From an uncultured Bacteroidales bacterium (GTDB taxonomy: Bacteria; Bacteroidota; Bacteroidia; Bacteroidales; Muribaculaceae): DNA of 64,000 bases. Both the position numbers and the translations under genes were made by a program. The stretch lies in NCBI GenBank assembly GCA_958418815.1, contig CATZGB010000013.1, positions 8,439 to 72,438 on the forward strand, given 5' to 3'. Below are positions 1 to 9,401 of this stretch, piece by piece (position 1 is the stretch's first letter; every line of letters starts with the position of its first letter). A model generated the notes under the pieces. That model saw nothing but the letters and a program-made list of their open reading frames with translations, made no database searches and was not told where the DNA came from.

Positions 1-1743
1 GGCAACCACATCACGAATCTGCATCTCCTGAGCAGTTGTGATGTTTGTGCGGTTATCGACCTTATAGATATTTCCACCGGCAGTTCCAGTGAAGTCAAAG
101 TCACACCAGCGGTTGTTATAGGTTGCTATGAGTTCAAAGTTATACATCTGGTTTTTGAACTGGCTCTGCTGGAGGTAGCCTGACTCATAACCGGGAGTTG
201 TGGGTGCTTTGAAATCATTAAAGTTAAACCAGTTGAGTTCAGCTCCCGCTGTTCCTTTGATTTTGAGGTGTGATGTTACATTATAAATAGCAGATGCGTG
301 TAAACGAAACAGGTCCTTCTTTGAATCATTGGAATTCTTGTAGACGTCCCAATAGGGGTTTACATTATAGGGGTCCATACCGTTCCAGTTGGAATACTCT
401 CCGTTAGCATCCTGATATGTGCGCAACCAACGCTGGTCGTAGGTGGTTGCAAGGGTCATCAGGTTCTTGCCGACGTTAGACTTACTGTCGCCAAGAGCAG
501 GACGATTCTTTACATTTTCGTGGGTATAGTTTACGGTAAAGTCGAGGTCAACCTTCCCCATAGATGTATTGGCACGCAGATTGAAAATGTCACGGCTCAT
601 GTGAGTCTTGGGGACAATATCCTTGTTGCGCATATCGGTCAGTGTGAAGCGAATGCCTGTATTACCTGAATTGGATGAGACTGTAACCGTGTTGTTTGCG
701 GTAAGGCCGGTTCTGAAGAATCCAGAGGTATTGTCAGGTATTATAAGATATGGACGCTCCACGCCGTCAAAGTAGCGAAGGACGTTGCTTCCGTCTGCTT
801 TCGGTCCCCAGCTCTTATTGGTATTTGAAACTGCGTCGATACTGTATGTGCCGTTGCTGCCCATACCGTAGATCTGCTGTACGTTATCCCATTTAGAGAG
901 CTGTTTGTCAAATGTCAGTGTTCCATTATACTCTACCGAATATTTTTCTTTACCGGCTTTCTTAGTTGTGATGAGAATCACACCGTGGCTGGCACGGCTA
1001 CCATATAGAGCGGAAGCGGCCGGACCTTTAAGTACCGACATGCTTTCTATATCATCCGGATTGATGCTTGAGATACCGTCACCAAGGTCGTATCCGCCTG
1101 ATGTTCCTGCGCTGCCGAAGTTTGTATTGTCAAGAGGCACACCATCGACAACATATAATGGCTGGTTATTACCGGTCATTTCAGTACTACCACGCAGAAT
1201 TACGCGGGTTGATCCGGAAGGACCACCTGCGGTCTGGCTTACAACGAGACCGGCCACACGACCTGCCATAGAGTTGATGACGTTAGTTTCTTTGGCTTTT
1301 TCAAAGGCATCTCCTTTTACTTCGTCAAGACCGTAACCGAGTGCCTTTCGGTCGCGCTTGATTCCAAGAGCAGTGACTACCACTTCGTTGAGCATCTGCG
1401 TACTCTGCTCCAAGGTAATCGTCATTGGCGTTTCTGTAGCCTTGACCTCCACAGGATCACTGCCGACATAGCTGATTTTCAGTGTTGCATTTGGCGATAC
1501 CATCAGCGTAAAGTTACCGTCAAGATCGGTAGCTGTTCCATTGCTGGTTCCTTTCTCAATTACTGAGGCGCCGATAACGGGACCTTCTGCATCTTCAACG
1601 ACACCGGTCACCTTTATCTTCTGAGATGGCGATGCCTCAGCTGCGCTGGGTTCTGCATACGACTGAAGCGGCATAGCAAAGGATACCGCTCCGACAAGCA
1701 GGAAACCGCACAGGAGCTTGTTTGTTAAAGTTCTCTGTTTCAT
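1..1743 (-). CDS. SusC/RagA-type TonB-dependent outer-membrane receptor, N-terminal part (runs off the window)
   Basis: An ATG at 1743 opens a frame that stays open to the window edge, giving 581 codons of a protein family usually near 1000 residues. Residues 1-30 form a signal peptide. Residues 43-115 match the carboxypeptidase-regulatory-like beta-sandwich (KVTGVVEDAEG). Then comes the family signature VVVTALGIKRD (121-131), the TonB plug with GRVAGL and YVVDGVP (about 160-203), and the start of the barrel. Such proteins import oligosaccharides together with a SusD lipoprotein, which should lie beyond the left edge. The GH16 gene ends 9 bp upstream on the same strand, so the two are probably co-transcribed. 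The assignment is firm; the exact glycan is inferred only from the GH16 neighbour. Confidence 0.93.
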   Translation of the reverse strand, partial: MKQRTLTNKLLCGFLLVGAVSFAMPLQSYAEPSAAEASPSQKIKVTGVVEDAEGPVIGASVIEKGTSNGTATDLDGNFTLMVSPNATLKISYVGSDPVEVKATETPMTITLEQSTQMLNEVVVTALGIKRDRKALGYGLDEVKGDAFEKAKETNVINSMAGRVAGLVVSQTAGGPSGSTRVILRGSTEMTGNNQPLYVVDGVPLDNTNFGSAGTSGGYDLGDGISSINPDDIESMSVLKGPAASALYGSRASHGVILITTKKAGKEKYSVEYNGTLTFDKQLSKWDNVQQIYGMGSNGTYSIDAVSNTNKSWGPKADGSNVLRYFDGVERPYLIIPDNTSGFFRTGLTANNTVTVSSNSGNTGIRFTLTDMRNKDIVPKTHMSRDIFNLRANTSMGKVDLDFTVNYTHENVKNRPALGDSKSNVGKNLMTLATTYDQRWLRTYQDANGEYSNWNGMDPYNVNPYWDVYKNSNDSKKDLFRLHASAIYNVTSHLKIKGTAGAELNWFNFNDFKAPTTPGYESGYLQQSQFKNQMYNFELIATYNNRWCDFDFTGTAGGNIYKVDNRTNITTAQEMQIRDVVA

Positions 1744-1752
1744 GCGTATTGA

Positions 1753-2598
1753 TTAGTTTATTTTAGTTACTTTAATCCAGTCTATATACATCGATACCGT
1801 CTGACCATCTTTTAAGGCTGTAATGCCTTCGATGTCATAGATACCGGTGAATGATCCGCCAACAGCAAGGTTAAACAGAATATAAAAGTCATTTTGAAAA
1901 TAAGGGTTACCGGTAATGTCAAAACTATGGAATTTGACATCATCTACTGATACATCTATCTTATTGTCATTCCAAGTAAGCGTATATGTGTGATATTTGC
2001 CGTCCTGTAAATTTGAACTGGCTTCTCCGGCGAAATACTGCTGTTCGTGTCCGGCGACATCTGGCCCATAGTGGAGTGCGGTATTAACTCGTTTGTTACT
2101 TGTCCCCTCGGCAATACCTTGGGCATCTCCCATTTCCATTATATCGATTTCACCACAGGCAGGCCACTCCTGCTTATTGTTGCCCATCATCCAAAATGCG
2201 GGCCACAGACCATTTGCGGTCTCAGGCAGTTTTATACTTGCCTCAACCTTTCCATACTTGAAATACTTTTTATTCTTAGTGTTCACGCGACCGGACACCA
2301 CCTTGTTGCCGGTGCGCTTGGCTGTAAGAATTAGTACAGTCTTACCTTCGTCCTTGCCGACTTTGACCTGACTGGTACTATAGGATTGTAACTCTTGATT
2401 TGTCCATCCGGCTTCGTGCGTCTCTTTTGACCAGTAAGCAGAATTGAATGAATCAAAATCGTCAAAGAACACCACATCATCGACAGGTTCGACTACTGGC
2501 GGTGTTGGTGTCGGTTCATTTCCCGAGTCGCCACACCCTGTTAAGGCCGCTACTGCGAACGCAGAGATGAACAAATGTTTGATATTGAAAAAGACCAT
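1753..2598 (-). CDS. GH16 family beta-glucanase (laminarinase/licheninase-like) lipoprotein
   Basis: A 281-residue secreted glycoside hydrolase. The catalytic signature GEIDIME gives nucleophile E150 and acid/base E155, and WPAFWMMG (132-139) is the usual preceding strand. The signal peptide ends in a lipobox, LTGC, with C22 as the lipidated residue, followed by a Pro/Thr/Glu linker, so surface anchoring is likely. An ATG 33 bp further upstream (2631) is possible, but starting at 2598 puts the signal peptide at the N terminus and leaves about 45 nt of leader after the putative promoter. GH16 enzymes cut beta-1,3 or mixed beta-1,3/1,4 glucans, and some cut galactans. The position directly ahead of susC and behind a hybrid regulator marks a PUL. 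Substrate choice within GH16 cannot be settled here. Confidence 0.9.
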   Translation of the reverse strand: MVFFNIKHLFISAFAVAALTGCGDSGNEPTPTPPVVEPVDDVVFFDDFDSFNSAYWSKETHEAGWTNQELQSYSTSQVKVGKDEGKTVLILTAKRTGNKVVSGRVNTKNKKYFKYGKVEASIKLPETANGLWPAFWMMGNNKQEWPACGEIDIMEMGDAQGIAEGTSNKRVNTALHYGPDVAGHEQQYFAGEASSNLQDGKYHTYTLTWNDNKIDVSVDDVKFHSFDITGNPYFQNDFYILFNLAVGGSFTGIYDIEGITALKDGQTVSMYIDWIKVTKIN

Positions 2599-2650
2599 GG
2601 TATTGATTGGTTGGTTTATTTGCTCCCACATAGACCTTATATGGGTTTTG

Positions 2651-2678
2651 CAAAATTACCACCGTTCGTTATTACCAA
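2651..2678 (-). promoter_or_regulatory. Putative promoter of the GH16-susC operon
   Basis: On the minus strand TAATTTTG (2651-2658) fits the Bacteroidetes -7 consensus TAnnTTTG. A TTG (2676-2678) lies 17 nt further upstream, a little close for the usual 19-21 nt. It sits in the 133-bp gap between the regulator gene and the GH16 gene. Confidence 0.4.
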
Positions 2679-2764
2679 GGTTTGATTACTGACATTTTGA
2701 GGTTTGTTTTCTGACATATTATGCTATTATTCATAAAATCAGACATAAACACGTTTAACCTCGT

Positions 2765-5700
2765 TCAATTCTGTTCGCAAAATTTACTTGGAGACACCCC
2801 GAAGTGTTTCTTAAAGATAGTGCTGAAATACTTAGAATTAGCAAAACCTGTCACCACTGCAACTTCTGCTACAGGCATATTTTGTTTAAGTAATTCGGCG
2901 GCTCGTTCAAGTTTCAGGATGCGGATAAATTCCTGCGGAGCCTTCCCGGTCAATGACTTCAGGCGACCAAAGAACAGCGTCCGGCTCATTGCCATCTCTC
3001 GGCATAGATGTTCAATGTCAAACTCGGTGTTTGACATATTTGCGATAATTATATCAACTGCCTTATCAACAAATGCCTTGTCAGATGCCGGCATTTCGCT
3101 TGTCTGATTGCCTTCGGTTAGTGTCGGTTCCTCGACGATTTGTGGAATTGTCTTCACTTCGACTACGTCACCCTCGGCTCTCATCAGTGCGAGCCTCATA
3201 AGATATTCACGGATACGCTTGCGATTGTGGAGCATACCTCTGACCTTGCTTTTGAGGATGTCAAGGCTGAACGGCTTGGCGATATAGTCATCGGCTCCTT
3301 TTTCAATGCCGTTCACAATCGCGTCATGAGTGGTTTTCGCAGTAAGTAAAATGACCGGAATGCCGGCGGTGTCAGGGTTGTTCTTTATCATGCTGCACAG
3401 CTCGTCACCCTGTAGTCCGGGCATCATTACGTCTGAGATGATAATATCCGGATAGTGATTCTCAAGGAATCTTAGGGCATCCTCAGCCGAAATAGTTGAC
3501 ACGACATTATATTCAACCGAGAATGTTGCTGTCAAATAATTCCTGAGATCATCGTTGTCTTCGACAATCAACAATGTCTCATCCTTACTCTCAGAAACAA
3601 CGGATACTACGGGAGAAGGTATGCGTATTTTATTCAAGGCCTCATTCAGATTATTCGGATTCCAGTGAATGACAGGCTCGTCATAGATACGCTTGAATGA
3701 GATTGTAAAAGTGGTTCCTGCATTCTCTTTGGATGTAAAGCCTATGTTGCCGTTGAGCATTTCCACTATACGCTTGACCTGAAGCAGACCGAAACCGTTG
3801 CCTGTTTCTTGTGACGCTCTCGCATTCTCGGCTCTATAGACATTTGTGAATATGTTTTTCTGCTCTTTCTCAGGTATGCCTATACCATTGTCGGTAATCC
3901 TGATGACAGCCTTTGACTTGTTTGCGGTTAGTGACACCTCCACTTTGCCACCTTGATTGGTATATTTGCAGGCATTCGACATGAGGTTATCAAGCATAAG
4001 TTCAAGCAGATGTCTGTCAGCTGAAACCACTACCTGCTCATCGGGAACTTGCAGGTGAAGCGTGATGCCGCGTTTTTCACCAACATTATTGAAACAACTC
4101 AGTTCCTCCGACAATAGATAATTAAGATTGATCGGCTCGATGTTGACCTTTGCTTTTCTCGAATCAATCTTTTCAAAATCAAGCAGCTGAGCGGTGACAG
4201 CATTAAGCTTTCGTATATTTGCGCCCGCCACATCGAGCAGATATTGAGCCTTATCCGAAAGGCCATCCTGTGCCTTAAGTTCCTCAATAGGCGACATGAC
4301 CAATGACAACGGAGTACGGATGTCATGGGCCGTATTGATGAAGAATCTGATTTTGTCTTCGTCATGCTCTTTTCGCAACTGATACCATTTATACCTAATT
4401 ATAAAATATATAATAAAGGCTATTATAGCCAGATAGCATATTCTGGCCCATATTGTATTCCACCACGGTTCTTCGACAGTGATGTCAATAGAGGTTTCAT
4501 CTATGACTCGTCCGTCGCTTTTACGCAACGCTTTTATTTTTAGGGTATAATTGCCCGGCGGCACATTCCGGAAGCGGGCGGTACCGTCCATGGTCATTTC
4601 GCTCCAATCGTGGTCATACCCTTCAAGGATATACTGATAAGCGATGTCATTGCGATAGTCTATGTTTATTGCCTCAAAATCAACATCAAACGAGTTATGA
4701 CTGGCACTGAGCACTATATTCCGATTTTGCAGCATCTCAAAAAGCTCCGGTATAATCTTGGCAGACATCTCTTCGCTGATGCCGTCAATAGTGAATCGGG
4801 ATATTCTCAATGGTGCGGAGTATTCAGCTACACTGATTTTGTCGGGCGACAGTCTGACTGCGCCTGCCGTACTGCCGAAAATCAAATCACCGTTAGATGT
4901 CCTTAAAATCGAGGACTTGTTATATTCTCTGGCAATTCCGTTGATAAAGTTAAGACTGGAAACTGTTGAATCGCCTATGATTGCGAGGCCGTTGCCTGTA
5001 CTTGCCCAAAGGCGTCCCTTGTCATCATACACAAGACCGTATATATCATTTGAGGGCAATCCGTCTGACATTTTTATCTCGCGTATGATTTTCCTGTTCT
5101 TATAATCATACAGGTTAAGACCACCACCTTCGGTTCCAAGCCATACTGTGGTACCTTTTGTGAACATCATCGGGATTATATATGCACTTACGTCGTGCTC
5201 TGACTGCTCTTGAAAATTGGCGTACCAGTTATAGCTGTTCGTGTCGGCATCGATGATATAAAATCCGTTGCCGGTAGCGACACCTATACGCATCTCGTCA
5301 ACGACACTGATTGACATAACGCCGTCTATCTCAAACCTATGATATAACGAGCCGTCGCTATTAAGGGCTACGAGGCAGCCGTGAGGAGAGCCGACCCATA
5401 TCTTGCCATAACAGTCAGTCTGTATTGCGAAGATATAGTTCGATGACAAGGCTCCATCGCTTTGTGTCCAGTGCCCCTTGATGTTTCCCGACAAATCCAT
5501 ACGGTATACGCCGTCGCCATAACAACCGGCCAGTACATTTCCGTTGCCGTCCTCACACAGCGACACAACGACTATTCCGGATAATGAATTTCTCCAGATT
5601 CCAGTACGGGGATTGTAAATGCTTATTCCGAGGTCAGTTGCATACCATATATTTCCGTCTGTCGACTCTATGATATAATTCACATTGTTGTTGACAAGAG

Positions 5701-6769
5701 AGTTGGGATTGTCTTTTATATGTGTAATTATCTGTATGGGCGACTGCGACAGACTCACCATTGTCACCCCTCCGGTATAACTGCCGATCCACAGATTGCC
5801 GTGGCCGTCATTCAACAGGGCATATATGCCGTTGCCGATAAATGAAAATTCAGGTGCGAGTTCCGTGTTGACAAACGTGGTGAGTGAGTTGTCCTTTACA
5901 TTATAAGCCAGAACACCGCTACCGTCAATGCCTATGGCAAGCCGTTCCGGGCTCAGTTTGACAATAGAACGGATTGGTTTCTTTAACAGGCTGTTTGTCG
6001 CATGGATCTGGGCAACACTGAAATCCGATAAATTCAGTTTATATAAGCCCTTGTCGAAGGCTCCGATATACAGGACATTGTTTTCCTCATCGAAATACAG
6101 GCTCTGTATATTGGTATCTTTAAGAAGCGCTACATCTTTAACGGCGTGGTCATCACGCATAATCTTCAGTCCCGACGAAGTAGCTGCAAACAAATAACCC
6201 TTTGCAATAATAATGTCATTGACAGCCGCACCGGGCAGTATGGGACGATAATCCGTATCTGATACGTATTTGAACAGACCGTCATTGGTTGCATACAATA
6301 TACTGCCGTCACTGTTAACCAGCATCTTGTTTATCACAACATCTCCGTGACTTAAGTCGGAAAGATTGCTCGTCAATATAAAGGAGTCATATACGGGTGA
6401 ATATTTGTGAATTTTGCCCGTACTTTCGTAGGCATACAAATCCCCTTTATTGAGATATAGCCGAATTAAGCGACCTGCTCTATCTCCATAGAATGAGTTG
6501 CTCTCAAGAGAGTAATTTTTTAGAATCCTGCCATTATACCTGTCTACCCCCGACTTGGTACTTATCCAAATTGCTCCATTATCATCTTCAGCAATAGAAT
6601 ATACCTTCTGACTACTAAGCCCTATGGAATTATCAATACGCAAAACTTCTGAAATTACAGACTGATTCCCATAGCTTTTCTGTCCGAGAAACAAAAAAGC
6701 CATGACAAACACTACAATAAACAGTCCGTTCTTAATGCTCTTTGGTATAGTTGGCGTATAATTACCCAT
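2765..6769 (-). CDS. Hybrid two-component system sensor/regulator (HTCS) of the PUL
   Basis: All parts of a hybrid two-component protein sit in one 1334-residue chain. The N terminus is hydrophobic (13-30). Reg_prop beta-propeller repeats follow (about 45-640; e.g. IWISTKSGVDRY, LWIGSYTGG), then a Y_Y_Y domain (650-765) and a membrane span (773-792). The histidine kinase has H815 in the H box, N932 in the N box, DNGIGIP at 960-966 and a GNGFG glycine box at 990-994. The receiver domain (about 1064-1180) has D1113 and K1165. An AraC-type HTH closes the protein (1230-1334). Family members sense a periplasmic oligosaccharide and directly activate the adjacent susC/susD operon. Here that should be the GH16-susC unit, 166 bp downstream on the same strand. 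Confidence 0.96.
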   Translation of the reverse strand: MGNYTPTIPKSIKNGLFIVVFVMAFLFLGQKSYGNQSVISEVLRIDNSIGLSSQKVYSIAEDDNGAIWISTKSGVDRYNGRILKNYSLESNSFYGDRAGRLIRLYLNKGDLYAYESTGKIHKYSPVYDSFILTSNLSDLSHGDVVINKMLVNSDGSILYATNDGLFKYVSDTDYRPILPGAAVNDIIIAKGYLFAATSSGLKIMRDDHAVKDVALLKDTNIQSLYFDEENNVLYIGAFDKGLYKLNLSDFSVAQIHATNSLLKKPIRSIVKLSPERLAIGIDGSGVLAYNVKDNSLTTFVNTELAPEFSFIGNGIYALLNDGHGNLWIGSYTGGVTMVSLSQSPIQIITHIKDNPNSLVNNNVNYIIESTDGNIWYATDLGISIYNPRTGIWRNSLSGIVVVSLCEDGNGNVLAGCYGDGVYRMDLSGNIKGHWTQSDGALSSNYIFAIQTDCYGKIWVGSPHGCLVALNSDGSLYHRFEIDGVMSISVVDEMRIGVATGNGFYIIDADTNSYNWYANFQEQSEHDVSAYIIPMMFTKGTTVWLGTEGGGLNLYDYKNRKIIREIKMSDGLPSNDIYGLVYDDKGRLWASTGNGLAIIGDSTVSSLNFINGIAREYNKSSILRTSNGDLIFGSTAGAVRLSPDKISVAEYSAPLRISRFTIDGISEEMSAKIIPELFEMLQNRNIVLSASHNSFDVDFEAINIDYRNDIAYQYILEGYDHDWSEMTMDGTARFRNVPPGNYTLKIKALRKSDGRVIDETSIDITVEEPWWNTIWARICYLAIIAFIIYFIIRYKWYQLRKEHDEDKIRFFINTAHDIRTPLSLVMSPIEELKAQDGLSDKAQYLLDVAGANIRKLNAVTAQLLDFEKIDSRKAKVNIEPINLNYLLSEELSCFNNVGEKRGITLHLQVPDEQVVVSADRHLLELMLDNLMSNACKYTNQGGKVEVSLTANKSKAVIRITDNGIGIPEKEQKNIFTNVYRAENARASQETGNGFGLLQVKRIVEMLNGNIGFTSKENAGTTFTISFKRIYDEPVIHWNPNNLNEALNKIRIPSPVVSVVSESKDETLLIVEDNDDLRNYLTATFSVEYNVVSTISAEDALRFLENHYPDIIISDVMMPGLQGDELCSMIKNNPDTAGIPVILLTAKTTHDAIVNGIEKGADDYIAKPFSLDILKSKVRGMLHNRKRIREYLMRLALMRAEGDVVEVKTIPQIVEEPTLTEGNQTSEMPASDKAFVDKAVDIIIANMSNTEFDIEHLCREMAMSRTLFFGRLKSLTGKAPQEFIRILKLERAAELLKQNMPVAEVAVVTGFANSKYFSTIFKKHFGVSPSKFCEQN

Positions 6770-6776
6770 AATACTA

Positions 6777-6784
6777 CAAAGTTA
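6777..6784 (-). promoter_or_regulatory. Possible -7 promoter box (TAACTTTG) of the HTCS gene
   Basis: TAACTTTG matches TAnnTTTG but ends only 7 nt before the HTCS ATG, which would make the transcript leaderless or nearly so. No clear TTTG is seen at the usual distance. Its first three bases are also the stop codon of the lipoprotein stub upstream. Confidence 0.3.
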
Positions 6785-6964
6785 GCTAATTTTCTCGACA
6801 TAAGAGACTCTACAGCTCAATAACTTTAATATTAGCAAAGGTATTAGTGGGGTCGAATCAGGAATCGGATTCTCAGTTATGGGGTCATCATCCTTTGTGG
6901 TGCATGACGCGCACGCTGTAAGAGGAATCAGGGACATTATCATTGAAAGTATTTTGATTTTCAT
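6782..6964 (-). pseudogene. Lipoprotein N-terminus stub, probably a truncated gene
   Basis: An ATG at 6964, 4 bp after the acetyltransferase stop, opens a 60-codon frame. It has a clear lipoprotein signal peptide (IPLTACAS, lipidated Cys about residue 18) and an acidic linker (TTKDDDPITENP), as in surface glycan-binding or glycan-cleaving lipoproteins. After that it turns into unremarkable hydrophobic sequence and stops. No domain follows. This looks like the leftover start of a PUL lipoprotein whose body was lost, possibly when the HTCS gene arrived next to it. A genuine small lipoprotein cannot be excluded. Confidence 0.4.
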
Positions 6965-6968
6965 ATTT

Positions 6969-7532
6969 TCAAGTATTAATATGACGGATATACTTGGCAG
7001 GTATGCCTGCGACGATTGTATTGTCGGCGACATCCTTTTTCACGACAGCTCCGGCGGCCACTATGGCATTTTCTCCAACAGTGACACCGGGAAGTACTAT
7101 CGCCCCGGCCCCAATCCAGGCGTTTCGACGTATCACAACAGGGGCAGTAATCAGCGAATGCCGTCTTTCAGGCTCTTCGGGATGCCCTTCGGTCGCGATT
7201 TTCACACCGGGGCCGATGAACACTCCATCCTCCAGCGTTATGCCCCCTTGGTCAAGAAAAGTGCAGCCGAAATTTATGAAAACCTCTTTGCCTACCGTTG
7301 TCATTTTGCCGAAAGCGGTATAGAACGGCGGAAACATCCTCACCGTGCTGTCAAGCCGCTGCCCCCAGATGCGTTCCAGGATGGCGCGTGTCTCATCTGG
7401 CGTATGGTAGCCTGTGTTCAGCTCGGCAACAAGCCGGCGAGTATTCTCAATCTCCTCCCAGAAAAGTTCGGGAGCGGTATCGGAAACGCGTTCTCCGTTT
7501 CTCATCCGTTCAACAACTTCATCCATACTCAT
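6969..7532 (-). CDS. Sugar O-acetyltransferase of the maltose/galactoside acetyltransferase family
   Basis: A 187-residue left-handed beta-helix acyltransferase. The N terminus is the short helical cap of the Maa/LacA/NodL group. The hexapeptide-repeat region runs from about residue 75 to 180 (e.g. GPGVKIATEGHPEEPERR, then AIVLPGVTVGENAIVAAGAVV). The histidine in TEGHPEEPERR corresponds to the catalytic His of LacA. It transfers acetyl from acetyl-CoA to a sugar hydroxyl in the cytoplasm; the acceptor is not predictable. The start is ATG, with a TAATTTTG box 36 bp upstream. Length is typical. It lies next to the PUL but may be independent of it. Confidence 0.88.
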   Translation of the reverse strand: MSMDEVVERMRNGERVSDTAPELFWEEIENTRRLVAELNTGYHTPDETRAILERIWGQRLDSTVRMFPPFYTAFGKMTTVGKEVFINFGCTFLDQGGITLEDGVFIGPGVKIATEGHPEEPERRHSLITAPVVIRRNAWIGAGAIVLPGVTVGENAIVAAGAVVKKDVADNTIVAGIPAKYIRHINT

Positions 7533-7567
7533 ACCTCAGTGATTATTTTATGCTTGTTTTAACAGTG

Positions 7568-7575
7568 CAAAATTA
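7568..7575 (-). promoter_or_regulatory. -7 promoter box of the acetyltransferase gene
   Basis: TAATTTTG on the minus strand, 35 nt before the ATG. No good TTTG partner is visible, so the call rests on the -7 box and position alone. Confidence 0.4.
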
Positions 7576-7758
7576 GCTTCAAAAAAGATTGCCGTCATAA
7601 CCAATGTTACGCCTGGATATACCTCTATTACGGAATCATTCATAAGCTTAAGCCCTCTGATTCACTCCACCCTCAACTGACTATGGCATAGCCGTTCACC
7701 GAACTTAAAGCCGGAATGCAATGTTACTATCTATAAACAACCTTTAAAATATGCTGTT

Positions 7759-8133
7759 ATGACGTTCAATCAATCTGTGACCAGCGTGTTCTCCAAGTTC
7801 GTCACTTTCTCGGGACGTGCTTCCCGGTCAGAGTTCTGGTATTTCACGCTGTTTGAGTTATTCGTTTATGTGGTTCTTTCCCTGTTCGGATGGCTTTTCT
7901 CGGGGCCTGACGGCAACATTCCGGGATTCGTGAATGTGCTGGGCAGTCTCTTCGGACTTATTACCATATTGCCTGGTCTGGCCGTAAGCGTGAGACGCAT
8001 GCATGACATCGGCAAGGGGGGAGGATGGATTTTCATCTCATTAGTCCCCCTTATCGGGCAAATCTGGTTTATTATCCTGGCCGCCACCAAAGGTGAACCC
8101 TACCCCAACCGTTTCGGCACAATCCCTGACTGA
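7759..8133 (+). CDS. DUF805 family small inner-membrane protein
   Basis: A 124-residue membrane protein with the two DUF805 landmarks: FSGRASRSEFWYF near residue 20 and SVRRMHDIGKGGGWIF near residue 80. About four hydrophobic segments are visible. The family is widespread and has no established biochemical role; it is often linked to envelope stress or phage-type contexts, but nothing here shows that. It is a single gene on the plus strand between divergent and convergent neighbours, and is followed by two hairpins. Confidence 0.85.
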   Translation: MTFNQSVTSVFSKFVTFSGRASRSEFWYFTLFELFVYVVLSLFGWLFSGPDGNIPGFVNVLGSLFGLITILPGLAVSVRRMHDIGKGGGWIFISLVPLIGQIWFIILAATKGEPYPNRFGTIPD

Positions 8134-8157
8134 ACCGTCGGTATTGACATTTTCCAA

Positions 8158-8192
8158 CGCTCCCGGCAGCTTGAATGTGGCTGTCGGGAGCG
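8158..8192 (+). terminator. Hairpin just after the DUF805 gene
   Basis: A 13-bp stem with one G-T pair (arms 8158-8170 and 8180-8192) and a 9-nt loop starts 24 nt after the stop codon. No T-run follows, so it may protect the 3' end or act together with the next hairpin. Confidence 0.4.
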
Positions 8193-8229
8193 TGTCGCAT
8201 TCAGACGGCAAAGATGACAACGATGAAAA

Positions 8230-8263
8230 AGAGCGGATTAGAAACCAAGTTCTAAACCGCTCT
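8230..8263 (+). terminator. Terminator-like hairpin downstream of DUF805
   Basis: Arms 8230-8243 and 8250-8263 pair over 13 of 14 positions around a 6-nt loop. A short A-run precedes it and a TTCACGTTT tail follows. It lies between convergent genes and could serve either strand. Confidence 0.5.
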
Positions 8264-8511
8264 TCACGTTTCAACTATTTATTTATGAGAGCCTCAGTAT
8301 CTGGTATCACTACCCGATAAAAAGGACGAGGGATGTTTATTGGAATTTTACTTTGATATGCTTGTATGTTTTCTTCATTTTATCTATATAACAACGGTTA
8401 TCGTTGTTTTGATAAGCGAATGCCGCTAAAAGTGTTTAAAATTTGTTTACCACAGAGGCTAAAATCATATTCTTAACACGTTTAACTTAATCTTCACATC
8501 CTTTTGACGCG
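8264..8511. other. AT-rich gap between convergent genes
   Basis: No open reading frame with coding character was seen. The only structure is a short hairpin, AACAACG/CGTTGTT (8390-8408), followed by a few T residues, which could be a weak terminator. Confidence 0.5.
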
Positions 8512-9348
8512 TCATTTCGGCGCAGGCACAGCCCCGGTGTAGAAACATCTCACCTTTCCCACCGGCAGCTTCCCCTCGAGCAGGAGAGGAATCCTGGCGG
8601 AATCGGTGGAAAGCCACGCATCCATATTGTCGGATGTCTTCTTTCCCGAGCCGGATGTGAATGTGAAGGTTATATGATATGCAGGATAATTCTTCTTACC
8701 AAGCGAAACCTCCTCGATTCCATCGAAATGTATCGTCAGCACCTCCTTCTGGCTTCCGGAAAATACATTAAGGCGCACAGTCTGCCCGCTTTTCATCGCG
8801 GCATAGTCAAGATGGCGCATATAGTAAAACGAGCTGAGCATATCGAGGGTGGCCCCTGATGCCTCCAGCACTTTCTCCGACACCGAAACCTCCTCATCCT
8901 TCTTACGCTTGCGGCGATGGATGACATTGGCCTGCGTGATGTTGCCTTTCCTTGAGAAGGTCAGTTCGTCGTGATTGAAATCGCCACCTTCATAAGCGAC
9001 CTTCTCATACTTGTGAGGAAGGAAGGTGCGCGAATCTATGGTGCCGCGCAATGTGTCCCTGACCTTGTAGAACTTGTCGGCCCACGGGGCGGTCGCCCCC
9101 GTGAGGGTTGCTTTGAATCTGTTGCCCGACGAAGGCAACGTCGTGGTCAAGGCCACAGACCCCGCCTTCTTGTTTATAAGGCCCCATTTGTACATCACGT
9201 CGTAAGTCAACCTCTCCTTTGGGACTTTCCAGGTCTCAGCCCTGCCCTCGCCCATTCCGAGAGGAAACAGAAACGCCAATACCAACACTGCCCTTATCAC
9301 AACATCTGTGACACCGGCCATTCTCTTTTGTCTTGATTGTATGCTCAT
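8512..9348 (-). CDS. DUF3108 family exported protein, copy 2
   Basis: About 278 residues with a signal peptide ending near GRAETW. A single DUF3108 domain follows, recognisable from the LTYDVMYKWGLINKKAG opening, the GATLDMLSSFYYMRHLDY helix and the closing MDAWLSTDSARIPLLLEGKLPVG-type strand. The longest frame begins at a TTG (9375); I use the first ATG at 9348, which leaves a basic n-region before the hydrophobic core. It is a clear paralogue of the gene immediately upstream on the same strand (53 bp apart). DUF3108 proteins are periplasmic or outer-membrane-associated beta-rich proteins of unknown function. The tandem pair suggests specialised roles or partners. Confidence 0.85.
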   Translation of the reverse strand: MSIQSRQKRMAGVTDVVIRAVLVLAFLFPLGMGEGRAETWKVPKERLTYDVMYKWGLINKKAGSVALTTTLPSSGNRFKATLTGATAPWADKFYKVRDTLRGTIDSRTFLPHKYEKVAYEGGDFNHDELTFSRKGNITQANVIHRRKRKKDEEVSVSEKVLEASGATLDMLSSFYYMRHLDYAAMKSGQTVRLNVFSGSQKEVLTIHFDGIEEVSLGKKNYPAYHITFTFTSGSGKKTSDNMDAWLSTDSARIPLLLEGKLPVGKVRCFYTGAVPAPK

Positions 9349-9401
9349 GCTATTTTGACAGTCATCACAAGCCAAGGTTTAACGCTAATCCACCTGCGGC
9401 A

